A stretch of 64,000 bases of DNA, from contig CP136069.1 in assembly GCA_032622095.1 (NCBI GenBank), positions 103,448,278 to 103,512,277 of the forward strand. Direction: 5' to 3'. Shown here one piece after another: positions 44,060 to 55,759 of this stretch (positions within the stretch are counted from its first letter, which is position 1; each line of letters begins with the position of its first letter). The notes beneath the pieces are model-generated. The model searched no databases, had not been told where the DNA came from, and saw only the letters and a program-made list of their open reading frames with translations. The DNA is from Siphonodentalium dalli. Its lineage: Eukaryota > Mollusca > Scaphopoda > Gadilida > Siphonodentaliidae. The position numbers and the translations under genes were made by a program.

Positions 44060-44660
44060 CATGTGCGTGTGTTCACGGCGGGTCACAAGTAGGGACGCGG
44101 TGACAGGGGTTGTGGTGTACATAGTTATATTGTATGGGACACTATCTGGTCTATTTGAAAATGTCATTTGTATGTTTTCACGCCTGGTCATCACATGTAG
44201 TGACGCGGCGACAGTCGGTTCTTGTGCACGTATGTACCTTTTTTCTAATATTGATTGTGACACTATTTGACAATTTCATGTGCATTTTCTCACGACTGGT
44301 AAGTTGTAGGGACGCGGCGACATGGGTTTGGCATATACGCACGTATATTGCATGGGACCATGTCTGTTTGAACATTTCATGTGCATGTTTTCACATGTAA
44401 CAATATGTCGCGTGTAGAGACGTGGCGACATGGTATTAGGGTGTGCTTACCTATATTGCATGGGACACTGTCTGGTTTATTTCATTATTTCATTATTTCA
44501 AGGCTGATCACACGTCACAGAGGCGTGGAACAGGGTGTAGGGGTGTACGTATACTTATATTTCATGCAACACTGTCGGGTCGGTTTGAACATTTCATGTG
44601 TATGTTATCATGGCTGGTCACAGCGGCGTGGTACAGGCGGTTGGGTATACATAATTTTAT
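44060..44660 (+). repeat. ~105-bp minisatellite, about six diverged units
   Basis: GGTCAC...GGGACGCGGCGACA-like cores recur near 44081, 44187, 44295, 44400, 44502 and 44612. Units also share TTTCATGTGTATGTTTTCAC and TATTGCATGGGACACTGTC. Frames open through this array are not genes. Confidence 0.85.
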
Positions 44661-44669
44661 TGCATTTGA

Positions 44670-45330
44670 TTATATAGGCAGCATCTTCTATTTGATATAT
44701 CTCAAATTGCATATGAATATTTGTGGTGTCAACTAGATAAGCTAAAGTTTCTTTTCCGAATTCCCGAAAAATGAACCTCAGCATACATCTTGGATTTTAC
44801 TCTTTGCATCATTAAAATCTTTGGAATACGTTACAACAGGCATATGCCCGTCTGCATATTGGATGTCACGATTTGAATCTATCGGCAAACCATATGAGCA
44901 GGTAATTATCAAATTGTAAATGCACGACCAAGCTTCATATCTAGAGGTAATTTGGCCATGTTTGCACCATGTGCTTGGTCGTGAATACACCAGACATCTC
45001 TTTCTGATAGATGCCTATATAGAGGATCTACAACTCGTCCCCAGTTTATAGCGGAATTTACAAAACGAGTCCAGTAAATTAGGTCTGGACCGAGCCTTTG
45101 GCGAGGTCCAGACCTAATTTCTGGACGAGTTTTGTAAATTCCGCTATAATTTGGGGACGAGTTGTAGATTCTATTTATTACATGATCCAAAACTTCGACA
45201 AAACATACTTGAATCAACAAATGGGACGCGAAACTAACATCGGCTTCTGCAAGGCACACGATGACGTGTCCTGTAACTCTGCGTTGTTGCACGCGTAAAG
45301 AAATAGTCCCAGATAAATAAAGACTCTTTG
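44670..45330. other. Unassigned DNA with a foldback
   Basis: Two overlapping minus-strand frames (44778-44990, 44909-45382) run across the hairpin at 45024-45170. The piece before 44890 contains SNRDIQYADGHMPVVTYSKD, with no recognised family. Confidence 0.35.
45024..45170. repeat. 66-bp-arm hairpin with 13-base loop
   Basis: 45024-45090 pairs with 45104-45170 at about 90% identity. The inner stem is perfect (AATTAGGTCTGGACC against GGTCCAGACCTAATT). The loop is GAGCCTTTGGCGA. Confidence 0.9.
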
Positions 45331-45439
45331 GAACTTTATCAGAATCTTGATAACTATAAGCAAGAAAACAACCCACTTGCAAAAATTCAAGTTAAATGTA
45401 TTATCGACAGTCTCGAACTAATCGACATTTGGAGAATCT

Positions 45440-46390
45440 ACAATACCAATGAAACATGATTCACATGGAGAAGTCCCCGATAAAAATTGCTCGGATAGAC
45501 TATTTCTTAGTTTCCTCGGAACTCCTCAATCAAACAAAGTCCGCGATAATACCGGGATATAAATCCGATCACTCAATTATCTCCTATCAAATAACAGTTA
45601 GCCAAATGAAAACTGGTCATGGGTTTTGGAAGTTCAATAACACTATTTTACATAGCAAGGAATATTGCGACTTGGTTAAAAGGATCGGCTATTCACATGT
45701 AGAAGATTATGGTGAACGTAAAGTTTCATGTAATGTCAATAAAAGACTTCTTTTAGATTCCATTTTGTTAGACATATACACTATAAAGATATGTGCGAAC
45801 CGTAAACGAGAACATCTTAAAAGAAAACAACTCCTCTCTGAAAAGAAAAAAACAGCTTATTAATTGATCTGGACAAGCCATCACAAAGTTTCGAATGTAA
45901 GCAGAAGCTCATGGAAGACATGGAAAACCGAATCTGAATGAGAAAAAATACGAACAGAGAGCAATCGTGGTGCTATGAGTATAGGTCCCGAGCGGCATGG
46001 GTCGAGGAAGGAGAAAAACCAACAAATTATTTTCTGAATTCAGAGAAACGTAACTATATTTCCAAAACCCTGTCCAGTTTGACAGATAACAACGGTAATA
46101 ATTTGACAACACAGGACAGTATCATGTCGGAATAACGACATTTCTACCAAACTCTTTATTCACATAAATATAATTCTGATCAAGATCTAAACCGAATGTT
46201 AAAACATTCTGAAACTCCCAAGCTCACCCCATCTCAAGCATCGAGCATTGGGGTTCCGCTATCTTTACAAGAATTGACACATACATTAAAACAATCGAAT
46301 AATTGTAAATGCTCGGGACCATCAGGTTACACATATGAATTCTTCAATTTTTTTCTTGTCTTATCTGGGGCCCTTTGTGAGAGACTCACT
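45440..46390 (+). pseudogene. L1-Tx1-like endonuclease end, linker and RT start
   Basis: IARIDYFLVSSELLNQTKSA and GYKSDHSIISYQITVS hold the SDHS endonuclease motif; HGFWKFNNTILHSKEYCDLV follows. RAAWVEEGEKPTNYFLNSEK and LSLQELTHTLKQSNNCKCSG are linker and RT block 0. The frame breaks at about 45863 and 46135. Parallel residues in the copy at 12478 show the same family. Confidence 0.8.
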
Positions 46391-48600
46391 TAACTAATCG
46401 TTTTCAGTCGGAAAATTATCTATCACACAAAAACAGGGTATTATAACACTTATTCCAAAGGACAAAAACCGTCATTGAAAAACTGGCGTCCCATCTCCCT
46501 TTTGAACACAACTTATAAACTCGCCCCATCGAGTAGTGGCATATCGGCTTAAACGCGCCCTCTCATATATAATTAATTCTAACCAAACATGTTTTCTTGT
46601 GGACAGGTACATTGGAGATAATACAAGGCTCATATAATTATGACATATATATGACATAATGCATCAGTCGAAAGCCCACGATAAGCTTGGGGTCCTACTC
46701 CTAGTAGACTTCGAAAAAGCATTTGACTCAGTGTCATGGTCGTTCATACATAAATGCCTCATTTTTTTCAAATTTGGCGATTCCATAAAAAAAATGGATG
46801 GCCATGCTATATGAAGACGCTAGTTCGTCTATCCTGATTAACAGTCACATATCACAACGTTTAAATTAGGGCGTGGCTGTCGAAAGTGTGATCCCATATC
46901 CCCATATATTGTTTCCTCTGCGTTGAGGTGTTAGCACTGTTGGTAAGACAGATTGACAAAATTAAATAGTCCTTGGTGGTTCAGAGTATAAAATATCACA
47001 GTACGCGCACGACACAACATTCATAATTGATGGCAATGAAAGTAGCATACGTGAGGCTACTCAATACTTGACCTTTATGCTCAGGTTTAAGGACTGCGTA
47101 TTCACCCGGAGAAATGCCAGGCGGCATGGATAGGATCAAGAACAAACTATGAGTCAACCATGTGCCAACATTTAAAATTATCCTACTCAAAAACCTTCAA
47201 CTTTCTGGGCATTAATGATCTTCAAAAAATGATGTTAAACAACTCTGGTAAATTTGACGAAATAGAACGACCAACCAACCAAGATATGGAGCCACAGGCT
47301 ATTAACCCCAATTGGAAGAATAACTGTCACTAAGACTCTTATTCTTTCAAAGCTAACCCACATATTCATGTCTCTCCCCAGTCCAGACGATGCGTTCGGT
47401 AAGAAGGTAAACACAATTTTATTCCATTTTATCTGGAACTCTAAACGAGACAGAGTACAAAGGAAGCAGTTATGTCTTGATTACTCTTCAGAAGGACTCA
47501 AAATGATCAATTTGGAACATTTTAACGACGCAATGGCTGAGACGTCTAATATGTTAATAATCAAAGTTGGCCCCTGTCCTAAAAGACAACCCCGTTATCT
47601 ATGACCCCATGTAGCTAATATATGATGCTAAGTTCCTGTCAAACCAAACTTAAAAAAATTCTAATCCATTTTGGAGGGATGTTCTCAGTTCTTGGTGCAA
47701 ATTCATAATAGATGATAAAAATGGTAATATCATGTCAGCGACCATATGGAATAATTCTAACATTAGAATGGAGGAAACCCAATTAACGTTAATGCGTGGA
47801 GAAATGAAGGCATATATTTTATAAACAATCTGTTCCAAGCCAATGGGGAATTTCACACCTCCGACTCCCTTAAGGCTACATTCAATATTTCTACTAACTT
47901 CATTACTATAGCTAGCCAAAAACGCCAAATACCTAGCCTTTCAAACTCTCGAAAGCAACCCCTCCTATGATTGCCATCTCCGTTCTTACCAAAAACGTTG
48001 AGCCCGTTATTAAGGGATCAGAAAGGCGGTCAACTCTTTCATCGAACCGTGTCAATAGGGGTTGCAAAACTCATGTAAAAATGGAATTCGGAAATAAAAG
48101 ACGACTCCCAATCAGGGAACAATATATTTCGCAACCCATTTCCTACCACGCCTGACTGGAAACTCTAATGGCTCCAATATAGAATCAATACGAGAATCCT
48201 CTCGACGAACACATTTCTGAAGATAGCAGGCATAAGAGCCACTTTCTGCCAAATCCCATTCTCTAAAATAATTGTTTTTATATATTATACAACTCTGTTA
48301 ATTTATGTGCATGATTTAGAGAAATAAATATGTTTACACCAAGAGCCAATGATCTATGTAAGCGGTGCGAAAATACTCAAGAAAACATTTCTCACATTGT
48401 CAGAGACTGCCCACACACACAAATCGGTTCATAACCGAACATCAGTCTTGGTTGAAAATAAATCAAGTGTCCATACATATTACCAAACCAAGTATGCTTT
48501 TTTGCGCTAATCATTTGTCAAGTGAATCCTATCATAAATTACTTTCTACTTGTGCTAAAGCAATATATATACAGGACTAAATTTGACCCGATCCAACTCT
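46391..48600 (+). pseudogene. L1-Tx1-like RT and C-terminal domain, strongly decayed
   Basis: NWRPISLLNTTYKLAP, VLLLVDFEKAFDSVSWSFIH (first catalytic Asp kept, about 46705) and RGCRKCDPISPYIV (RGCRQGDPISP altered) are visible. SQYAHDTTF at about 46993 corresponds to the YADD block, with the first D changed to H. NTILFHFIWNSKRDRVQRKQ lies at about 47411. CKRCENTQENISHIVRDCPH near 48360 is the terminal knuckle. Confidence 0.75.
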
Positions 48601-48639
48601 CAATAAAGGCATTTCTAGCTGAATTGAAATTCAGAATGC

Positions 48640-49097
48640 GATAAGTACACATGCATATACCCCGAATAACACAATTATATTCATAGGCCCCGGAACCCGA
48701 GCTATCTCAAATTTACATTAATCATTTCTTAACTCGATCATCAAAAAGCCGACACAAATTTATCTGGGTCAAACTTAACTCTTTATATTACAGTATAAAT
48801 GACACTCTTCATTGAGTGCGCGAACGTTTGGTCAACGGAATAACAATATATTTATCTTTTTACAAAAACTACACCACAACAACTATATGATTCACGTATG
48901 ATTGATTGTATTAATGTCGCCAGTGAGAGAGTAGCCCAAGTGAAATTCACTTGGGAGCATGCAAAAGTGAGTGCAAGAATATAATATCTATCAATGTATC
49001 GTTACTACAATACTTGTGCTATACGTATGTATGTCTGTCTCATTTTTTGTTTTTGTTATATATACTTCCTCAATAAAACATAATCAAATAATAATAA
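48640..49097 (+). other. L1-Tx1-like LINE 3' UTR
   Basis: AT-rich sequence with CAATAAAA at 49071 and an ATA-repeat tail to 49099. Confidence 0.6.
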
Positions 49098-49246
49098 TAA
49101 CTAGAGGTCAGATTCCATGGAATCAGATATACTGCCATGGTAACCAATTCCATGTGTGTGTTATGCGCATAGGTGTGTTCATCTTCATATGAATGCATAT
49201 TGGTGCTTTGTGATCTGATGGTGGACTTGCATTGACATTTCTAAAT
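49098..49246 (+). repeat. ~150-bp interspersed repeat, copy 1
   Basis: AACTAGAGGTCAGATTCC... through GTGGACTTGCATTGACATTT is repeated at 57673-57821 at about 93% identity. It includes the palindrome ATTCCATGGAAT. No pol-III boxes were confirmed. Confidence 0.85.
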
Positions 49247-49855
49247 CTATTATATATTTTGAAGACCTCTGTCTGTCTGTATATCAATTATAGAATCAAA
49301 AACGGGTTGACCGATCGAGACCAAACTTCCTATCCAAAGGTAAAATTCCACGGGAATCGTCGACGTCGCATTTTGGAGAAGCCCAGAGAACACATTTTCC
49401 ACTCTCAGTCACAAAAACGGCACTGCGGTGGTTAATCAAGTGATAATTTAATGAGCGTTTGTTTTTGACGCATCGCTATAAAGAGCGTTTGTTTACCATT
49501 CAACGTTATTAGCATCTGCAGAGAGATATACGAGAACATCTATTATATAGAAACGGGTGGAGCTATCGACTTGAAATTTGGTATGTGAATGTATCTTGCC
49601 ATGGATACGAATTTTATCGGGTCGCCGAGCCCGTGCGACGCCAGCTTCGCACATGCGCAGACCAGATCTCGGATACGGGTGGAGCTATCGACTTGAAATT
49701 TGGTATGTGAATGTATCTTGCCCGGATACGAATTTTATCGGGTCGCAGAGCCCGTGCGATGCCAGCTTCGCACATGCGCAGACCAGATCTCGGAAACGGG
49801 TAGAGCTATCGACTTGAAATTTTGTTTTTGAATAGCCCGGACAACGTCGGGCTCA
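49246..49855 (+). mobile_element. Non-autonomous Helitron H1
   Basis: Starts TCTATTATATATTTTGAAG; a 3' hairpin AGCCCGGACAACGTCGGGCT lies at its end, but the final CGGCTAG is missing because the next copy starts inside. Carries the paired GAGCGTT (49453, 49483) and two and a half 121-122-bp repeats (49556-49830). Confidence 0.75.
49556..49830 (+). repeat. 122-bp tandem repeat in H1
   Basis: AGCTATCGACTTGAAAT recurs at 49561, 49683 and 49804. Each unit has GAATTTTATCGGGTCG and CGCACATGCGCAGACCAGAT. The same unit is found three times at 53051-53330. Confidence 0.9.
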
Positions 49856-50166
49856 TCTCTTATATATTTTGAAGACCTTATAAAATCAAAAACGGGTTGA
49901 CCGATCGAGACCAAACTTCCTATCCAATGGTAAAATCCCACGGGAATCGTCGACGTCGCATTTTGGAGAAGCCCAGAGCACCCATTCTCCACTCTCAGTC
50001 CAAAAACGGCACTGCGGGGGTTAATCAAGTGATAATTTAATGAGCGTTTGTTTTTGACGCATCGCTATAAAGAGCGTCTGTTTACCATTCAACGTTATTA
50101 GTATCTGAGCTATCGACTTGAAATTTTGTTTTTGAATAGCCCGGACAACGTCGGGCTCATCGGCTA
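49856..50166 (+). mobile_element. Non-autonomous Helitron H2
   Basis: Starts TCTCTTATATATTTTGAAG. Ends with hairpin AGCCCGGACAACGTCGGGCT followed by CATCGGCTA, immediately abutting H3. GAGCGTT pair at 50042 and 50072. Confidence 0.75.
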
Positions 50167-50504
50167 TCTCTTATATATTTTGAAGACCTCTGTTTGTATG
50201 TCTGTATGTCCTTTATAAAATCAAAAACGGGTTGACCGATCGAGACCAAACTTCCTATCCAAAGGTAAAATCCCACGGGAATCGTCGACGTCGCATTTTG
50301 GAGAAGCCCAGAGCACCCATTCTCCACTCTCAGTCACAAAAACGGCACTGCGGTGGTTATTCAAGTGATAATTTAATGAGCGTTTGTTTTTGACGCATCG
50401 CAATAAAGAGCGTTTTTTTTACCATTCAACGTTATTAGTATCTGAGCTATCGACTTGAAATATGGTTTTTGAATAGCCCGGACAACGTCGGGCTCATCGG
50501 CTAG
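50167..50504 (+). mobile_element. Non-autonomous Helitron H3
   Basis: Starts TCTCTTATATATTTTGAAG. Ends with the hairpin AGCCCGGACAACGTCGGGCT and CATCGGCTAG. It is a near-complete copy of the family-A unit. GAGCGTT pair at 50378 and 50408. Confidence 0.8.
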
Positions 50505-51603
50505 TCTCCTATATATTTTGAGACTTCCGTATATATATGTATGTGTGTATATGTGTACTTCATAGAATCGAAAAAGGCTGGTCGGATCGAGCTCAAATTT
50601 CGTATATAAGGGTCAAATCCCACGGACACCGTAGTTGTCGCGTTTTGAAGAAGCTCTGGGCACCCTTTCTCCACTCCCAATCATCAAAATCACCGCGGTG
50701 GTTATTCAAGTGATAATTTAATGAGCGTTGTATATGACGCGTCGCTATAAAAAGAGCGTTTATTTGCAATTCAACGCAACGCAGAGATATACGGGAACAA
50801 TATTTTGAGTGCTCTCCGCGAACGGCACTGTCTACATTGCGTCATTATATAAATCAAATCAAATCAAATTAGTTTATTCTCATTCATCATCATGATATGA
50901 TATATAGGGATCACAAATATACATGTAATACAATATACATAAAAGAGGTATGGCGTTGATACTAACAAATAAGTACATATCTTCTAACGTTTACATATCA
51001 GGAATATGGTCATATAGGGAATGTTCGTGCTGTTTAAGTTACTCAAAAGGGGGGTTGGAATGGGTTGGGTTGTGTTGGGAGCGGTGAACTCGTCAAGTAG
51101 ACGTTCGTCTTATATAATCGCTTAACACAGACATGAGCGTGTTGTGTGATTCTTACATACTCAGGGCTTCCTAGGAATGCGGATCGGGTCAGTTTTTCCG
51201 CCCTAGGTGATGTTCACCTTGAAACGGGTACCCACAAATTATATATATGCGTGTTGTGTGATTCTTACGTACTTATGGCTTCCTATGAACGCGGGTCGGG
51301 TCAGTTTTTCCGCCCTAGGTGATTTTCACCTCGAAACGGATACCCACAAATTATATATATATATGTGTGCATGTGGCCTTTATAGACTCGAACCGTTTGC
51401 GCTCACACTTGCTACCCACGGGAAGTGTCATGAACGGGTTAAATTGTGACCACGATCTGACCTTGAAAATGATCAATTCAAGGTCAAATCGGGTATAATA
51501 TTGAAAAACCACAAATTTATTAAACAAAAAACAAAAATTTAATTCAAAAATTTAAATTGTCATGTTTCTGACCAACCACGCCAGTGGCGGGCTAACCTGC
51601 TAG
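50505..51603 (+). mobile_element. Non-autonomous Helitron H4, with LINE fragment inserted
   Basis: Starts TCTCCTATATATTTTGAGA. Ends with the CGCCAGTGGCGGGC hairpin and TAACCTGCTAG (CTAG at 51600-51603). It contains a minus-strand LINE 3' fragment at 50850-51010 and a duplicated block TTTTTCCGCCCTAGGTGAT (about 51194 and 51306). GAGCGTT pair at 50723 and 50754. Confidence 0.7.
50850..51010 (-). mobile_element. LINE 3' terminal fragment, minus strand
   Basis: Read on the minus strand it ends GAGAATAAACTAATTTGATT followed by TTGAT repeats (50851-50870 on the plus strand: AAATCAAATCAAATCAAATT). AATAAA plus a pentanucleotide tail is typical of CR1/L2-like LINE ends. Confidence 0.7.
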
Positions 51604-52843
51604 TCTATCTATACTATATATTTTGAGACTTCGTATATATGTGTGTGTGTACTTCATAGAATAAAAAACGGCTGGCTCGATTGAGTTCAAACTTCCCATC
51701 TAAGGGTAAAATCCCACGAACACCGTAGTTGTCGCGTTTCGGAGAAGCTCTGAGCACCCTTTCCCCACTCCCAAAATCACAGCAAAGGCACGGCGGGGGT
51801 TAATCGCGTTGATAGTTAGAGAGCGTTCATATCCGCAGTGTCGTTGATAAAGAGCGTATGTGTGTAATGTAATTATTACGTCTGGGTCTGGGCGTGTGCG
51901 TGTAAGACTGTATCCAGACATGAGCGTGTTGAGTGACGTATTTTGTGTATTACCGTGGCAAAATTATACCCCCACGGCATCCCCACGGCAATTTTAATTC
52001 ACATTCACAACACCTATAGCAGGGACAAATATCTCTTAGCCAGCATCAAGGCGAGTCTTGTAACGTATTAATTCAAATGCTTTCGATCAAACAATATTAC
52101 TGTCGCACTCATATTTCGAATCCACTGAAATCGACCTATTTTTAGAACGCAACACATGGTACCAGTGATGGGGGTGCACGGCGGGATTAATTTAAATATG
52201 TCATGTTGGTAACAATATCTAGCCGAGAATTCCTCAGACCTACAGACGAATGCGACCAGCAAATTTCAAAATTGGTCACTTGACCTCACCATGAATATCT
52301 TCTGGGAAATTCCAGGGAATGCGTGCCCATTATCGGGCCATTGTGTGTGTCGCGGTCGAGGTAAATACACGTGGTTGTGAATTACGTCACGCCACGTGGA
52401 TCCAGGCGGAAGTTAACCTGACCCTTCCGATGCCGCGTACGTTAGTGATACCGGAGTTATAGCGTGCGCGTTATGTTTTTTGACTGACCGCAGTGCCCGA
52501 TCCGCCGGATGTGAACATGTTATCAACTGTTACGGCAGTCCGTGGCCCACAGCAGTCAATTGCCGTGGCGAATATTGAAGCCTACGGCGATTGCCACGGA
52601 AATGCAGATTGCCGTGGTGAATGTGTGTCCTTTATAGACTCGAACCGATTGAGCTCAAACTTGCTACCTACGGGAAGTGTCATGGACGGGTTAAATTTTG
52701 ACCCCGACCTGACCTTGAAAAACTAAAAATTAAATTAAAAAATTACTTAAAAACATTTATTAAATTAAAAATTCACTCATTGAAAGTCATGTTTCTGACA
52801 AAGCCATGGGACAAATGCCGCCAGTGGCGGGCTAACCTGCTAG
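51604..52843 (+). mobile_element. Non-autonomous Helitron H5
   Basis: Starts TCTATCTATACTATATATTT. Ends CCGCCAGTGGCGG hairpin plus GCTAACCTGCTAG (52840-52843). GAGCGTT pair at 51821 and 51852. No Rep/helicase frame. Shares 52300-52560 with 53950-54240 of H7 almost word for word. Confidence 0.8.
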
Positions 52844-53402
52844 TCTATCTATTATATATTTTGAAGACCTCTGTCTGTTTGTTTGTCTGTATGTTTGTAT
52901 GTTTGTCTGTATGTTTGTCATTTATACAAATCTACGATTCTCGACCAAACTTGTTACGTGTGTGTAGTTTGACGGTGGACGTTGTCGTATTGGCGAGCCC
53001 GTGCGGCGCCCGCTTCGCGCATGCGCAGACGATATCTTGGAAACGGGTGGAGCTATCGACTTGAAGTTTGGTATGTGAATGTATCTTGCCCCGGATACGA
53101 ATTTTATCGGGTCGCCGAGCCCGTGCGACACCAGCTTCGCGCATGCGCAGACCAGATCTAGGAAACGGGTGGAGCAATCGACTTGAAGTTTGTTATGTGA
53201 GTGTATCTTTCCCCGGATACGAATTTTATCGGGTCGCCGAGCCCGTGCGACGCCAGCTTCGCGCATGCGCAGACCAGATCTCGGAAACGGGTAGAGCTAT
53301 CGACTTGAAATTTGGTTTTTGAATAGCCCGGACAACGTTTGGGCTCATCGACTTGAAATTTGGTTTTTGAATAGCCCGGACAACGTCGGGCTGATCGGCT
53401 AG
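52844..53402 (+). mobile_element. Non-autonomous Helitron H6
   Basis: Starts TCTATCTATTATATATTTTG. Carries three 122-bp units (AGCTATCGAC at 53051, 53173, 53295). The 3' end is AGCCCGGACAACGTCGGGCT, then GATCGGCTAG. It lacks the GAGCGTT pair. Confidence 0.8.
53046..53330 (+). repeat. 122-bp tandem repeat in H6
   Basis: Three units with starts at 53051, 53173 and 53295, identical in design to 49556-49830. Shows that the array expands independently within Helitron copies. Confidence 0.9.
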
Positions 53403-54372
53403 TACTATATATTTTGAGACTTCGTATATATATATATATATATATGTGTGTACTTCATAGAATCGAAAACGGTTCGCTCGATTGAGTTCAAACTTCCCAT
53501 CTAAATGTAAAAACCCACGGGAATCGTCGTCGCGGCGTTTTGGAGAAGCTCAGAGCACGCGTTCTCCACTCCCAAAATCACCGCAAAGGCACGGCGGGGG
53601 TTAATCGCGTTGATAGTTAAAGAGCGTTCCTATCGCATTGTAGTTGATAAAGAGCGTATATGCCTGATGTCGTTCTTACGTCTGGGTCTCGGCGTGTGCG
53701 TGTAAGACTGTATGCATACATGAGCGTGTTGTGTGACGACATTCCCAACACCTAGCAGGGACAAATATATATTAGCCAACATCAAGGCGAGTTTTGCGAC
53801 GTATTAATTCAAATGCTTTCGATCAAACAATATTATTTGTCGCACTCATATTTCGTCATCTGTACGAATCCACTGCAATCGACCTATTTTTAGAACGCAG
53901 CACATGTCGCGTTGCCGTTGGTGATGGGGTCCACTTGATCTCCCCATGAATATCTTCTGGGAAATGCCAGGGAACGTGTGCCCATTATCGGGCCATTGTG
54001 TGTGTCGCGGTCCCGCAATTTTAACACTTTCGAAGTAAATACACGTGGTTGTGAATTACGTCACGCCACGTGGGTCCAGGCGGAAGTTAACCTGACCCTT
54101 CCAATGCCGCGTACGTTAGTGATATGGAGTTATAGCGTGCGCGTTATGTTTTTTGACTGACCGCAGTGCCCGATCCGCCGAATGTGAACATGTTATCAAC
54201 TGTTACGGCAGTCCGTGGCCCACGGCAGTCAATTGCTTTTTCGAACAAAGCCATGAGACGAAAAATTAAAAAGGCACAATTAACTCATTGAAAAACAAAA
54301 CAATTTAATTAAAACAAATTAAAACTTGTCATGTTTCTGACGATTGCCGCCAGTGGCGGGCTAACCTGCTAG
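53403..54372 (+). mobile_element. Non-autonomous Helitron H7
   Basis: Starts TACTATATATTTTGAGACTT (TC replaced by TA). Ends CCGCCAGTGGCGG and GCTAACCTGCTAG (54369-54372). GAGCGTT pair at 53622 and 53652. Close relative of H5. Confidence 0.8.
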
Positions 54373-55139
54373 TACTATATATTTTGAGACTTCCGTATAT
54401 ATATATGTGTGTGTGTGTGTGTGTACTTTATAGAATCCAAAACGCGTGTACAGATTGAGATCAAATTTCGTATGTAAGTGTAAAATCCCACCGACACCGC
54501 CGTGGTCGCGTTTTGGAGAAGCTCAGAGCACCCGTTATCCACTCCCAATCACCGCAAAGGCACGGCGGGGGTTAATCAAGTGATTATTTAATGAGCGTTT
54601 GTTTTTGACGCATCGCTATAAAGAGCGTCTGTTTCCCATTCAACGTTATTAGCATCTGCAGAGTCATGCGGGAACATTGAGTGCATTTCCTATGCGGGGA
54701 GATTTATTGGATGCCATAGTACTATTACAACATCATTGTTATAGTATGTATGACACTTAGGTCAGGGCTTAGGGGGGGGGGGGTAGTTATAGGCATAATG
54801 CTTCTCAGAAATCCCGGAATAACAAACCAACACTCACAAACGCAAACGTTATCGCTCGAAATGTATTATGCAGAGAGAAAGTGCTTTCCTATTTTTAGAA
54901 CGCAACACATGTTTACGTCGCGTTGGGGTTCACGACGGGGACTATTGACCAACACTCACAATTTCGTCTTTTGCATCAGATACCAACACCTCGACCGATC
55001 GGGACGAAACTTGGTACGTGAGTGTGGCGCGCTTTGTTTTTACAGTATCGGTATATACCGAAATCATCCCAGATAATCACGAATATAGCATCAGATTTCT
55101 CCCCAGATATACCGTTATAAAGCTACTGGAATCTGCCAA
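54373..55139 (+). mobile_element. Helitron H8, 5' part
   Basis: Starts TACTATATATTTTGAGACTT with a GT microsatellite. GAGCGTT pair at 54593 and 54623. No 3' hairpin or CTAG is found before H9, so the 3' end is probably lost. A G10 run lies at about 54773. Confidence 0.6.
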
Positions 55140-55759
55140 TCTATCTTCTATTATATATTTTGGAAGATCTATCTGTGTGTGTGTCTGTGTGTGTGTCTGT
55201 AATCGATGGACTCGAAAACGGCCGAGCCGATTTCGATGAAACTCGGTATGTGGGAGTATTTTCGGCCGGGGAATGACATAGGCCTATTAATTTGCCCGTG
55301 CGACGTGACCTTGACCTTGAAATCGGGTAATTTCAAGGTCAAACGCCCGAATATCGCGGGATTTCGATGAAACTTGGTGTCTAGGGATACTTTCGTGTGG
55401 GTAGTCTCATAAGCCTATTCATTGGCCCGTGCGACGTGACTTTGACCTTGAAATTGGGTCAATTCAAGGTCAAATCGCGATTTTTGATGGGAATTCCACG
55501 AAATTTGATACATAGGGTTACTTTTGTCCACTGAGTGTTTTGGACGGGTCAAATCGTGACCCCGACCTGACCTTGACCTTCAAAATGATCAATTCAAGGT
55601 CAAATCGGGTAAAACAGGATGGATTTCGGCGGGTACTTTTGTCGGGCACTTTTGTCCGGGAAGTGTTTTGGACGGGTCAAATCGTTACCCCAACTGACCT
55701 TGACCTTCGAAATGGACAATTCAAGGTTAAACCCCGGACGAAGTCGGGTCACCTTCTAG
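55140..55759 (+). mobile_element. Helitron H9 (half-site-rich family)
   Basis: Starts TCTATCTTCTATTATATATT. Ends CCCCGGACGAAGTCGGGTC hairpin and ACCTTCTAG (55756-55759). Interior consists of ~100-bp repeats with inverted AAGGTCA words. Confidence 0.8.

Larger units (their letters stand above)
45330..49097 (+). mobile_element. L1-Tx1-like LINE, 5' truncated and degraded
   Basis: Begins in the endonuclease (NYKQENNPLAKIQVKC, parallel to SYKHINNQRAKLAVGY in the 10.8-kb copy). It continues through linker, RT and C-terminal knuckle, ending at CAATAAAACATAATCAAATAATAATAATAA (about 49070-49099). Many stops and frameshifts. Confidence 0.8.

Noticed and set aside
44061-44736. Several overlapping ~70-100-codon frames
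   Set aside because: All fall in a 105-bp minisatellite on both strands.
44778-44990. Possible VWA-like minus-strand exon
   Set aside because: The frame runs into the 45024-45170 hairpin region and no acceptor adjoins the suggestive part.
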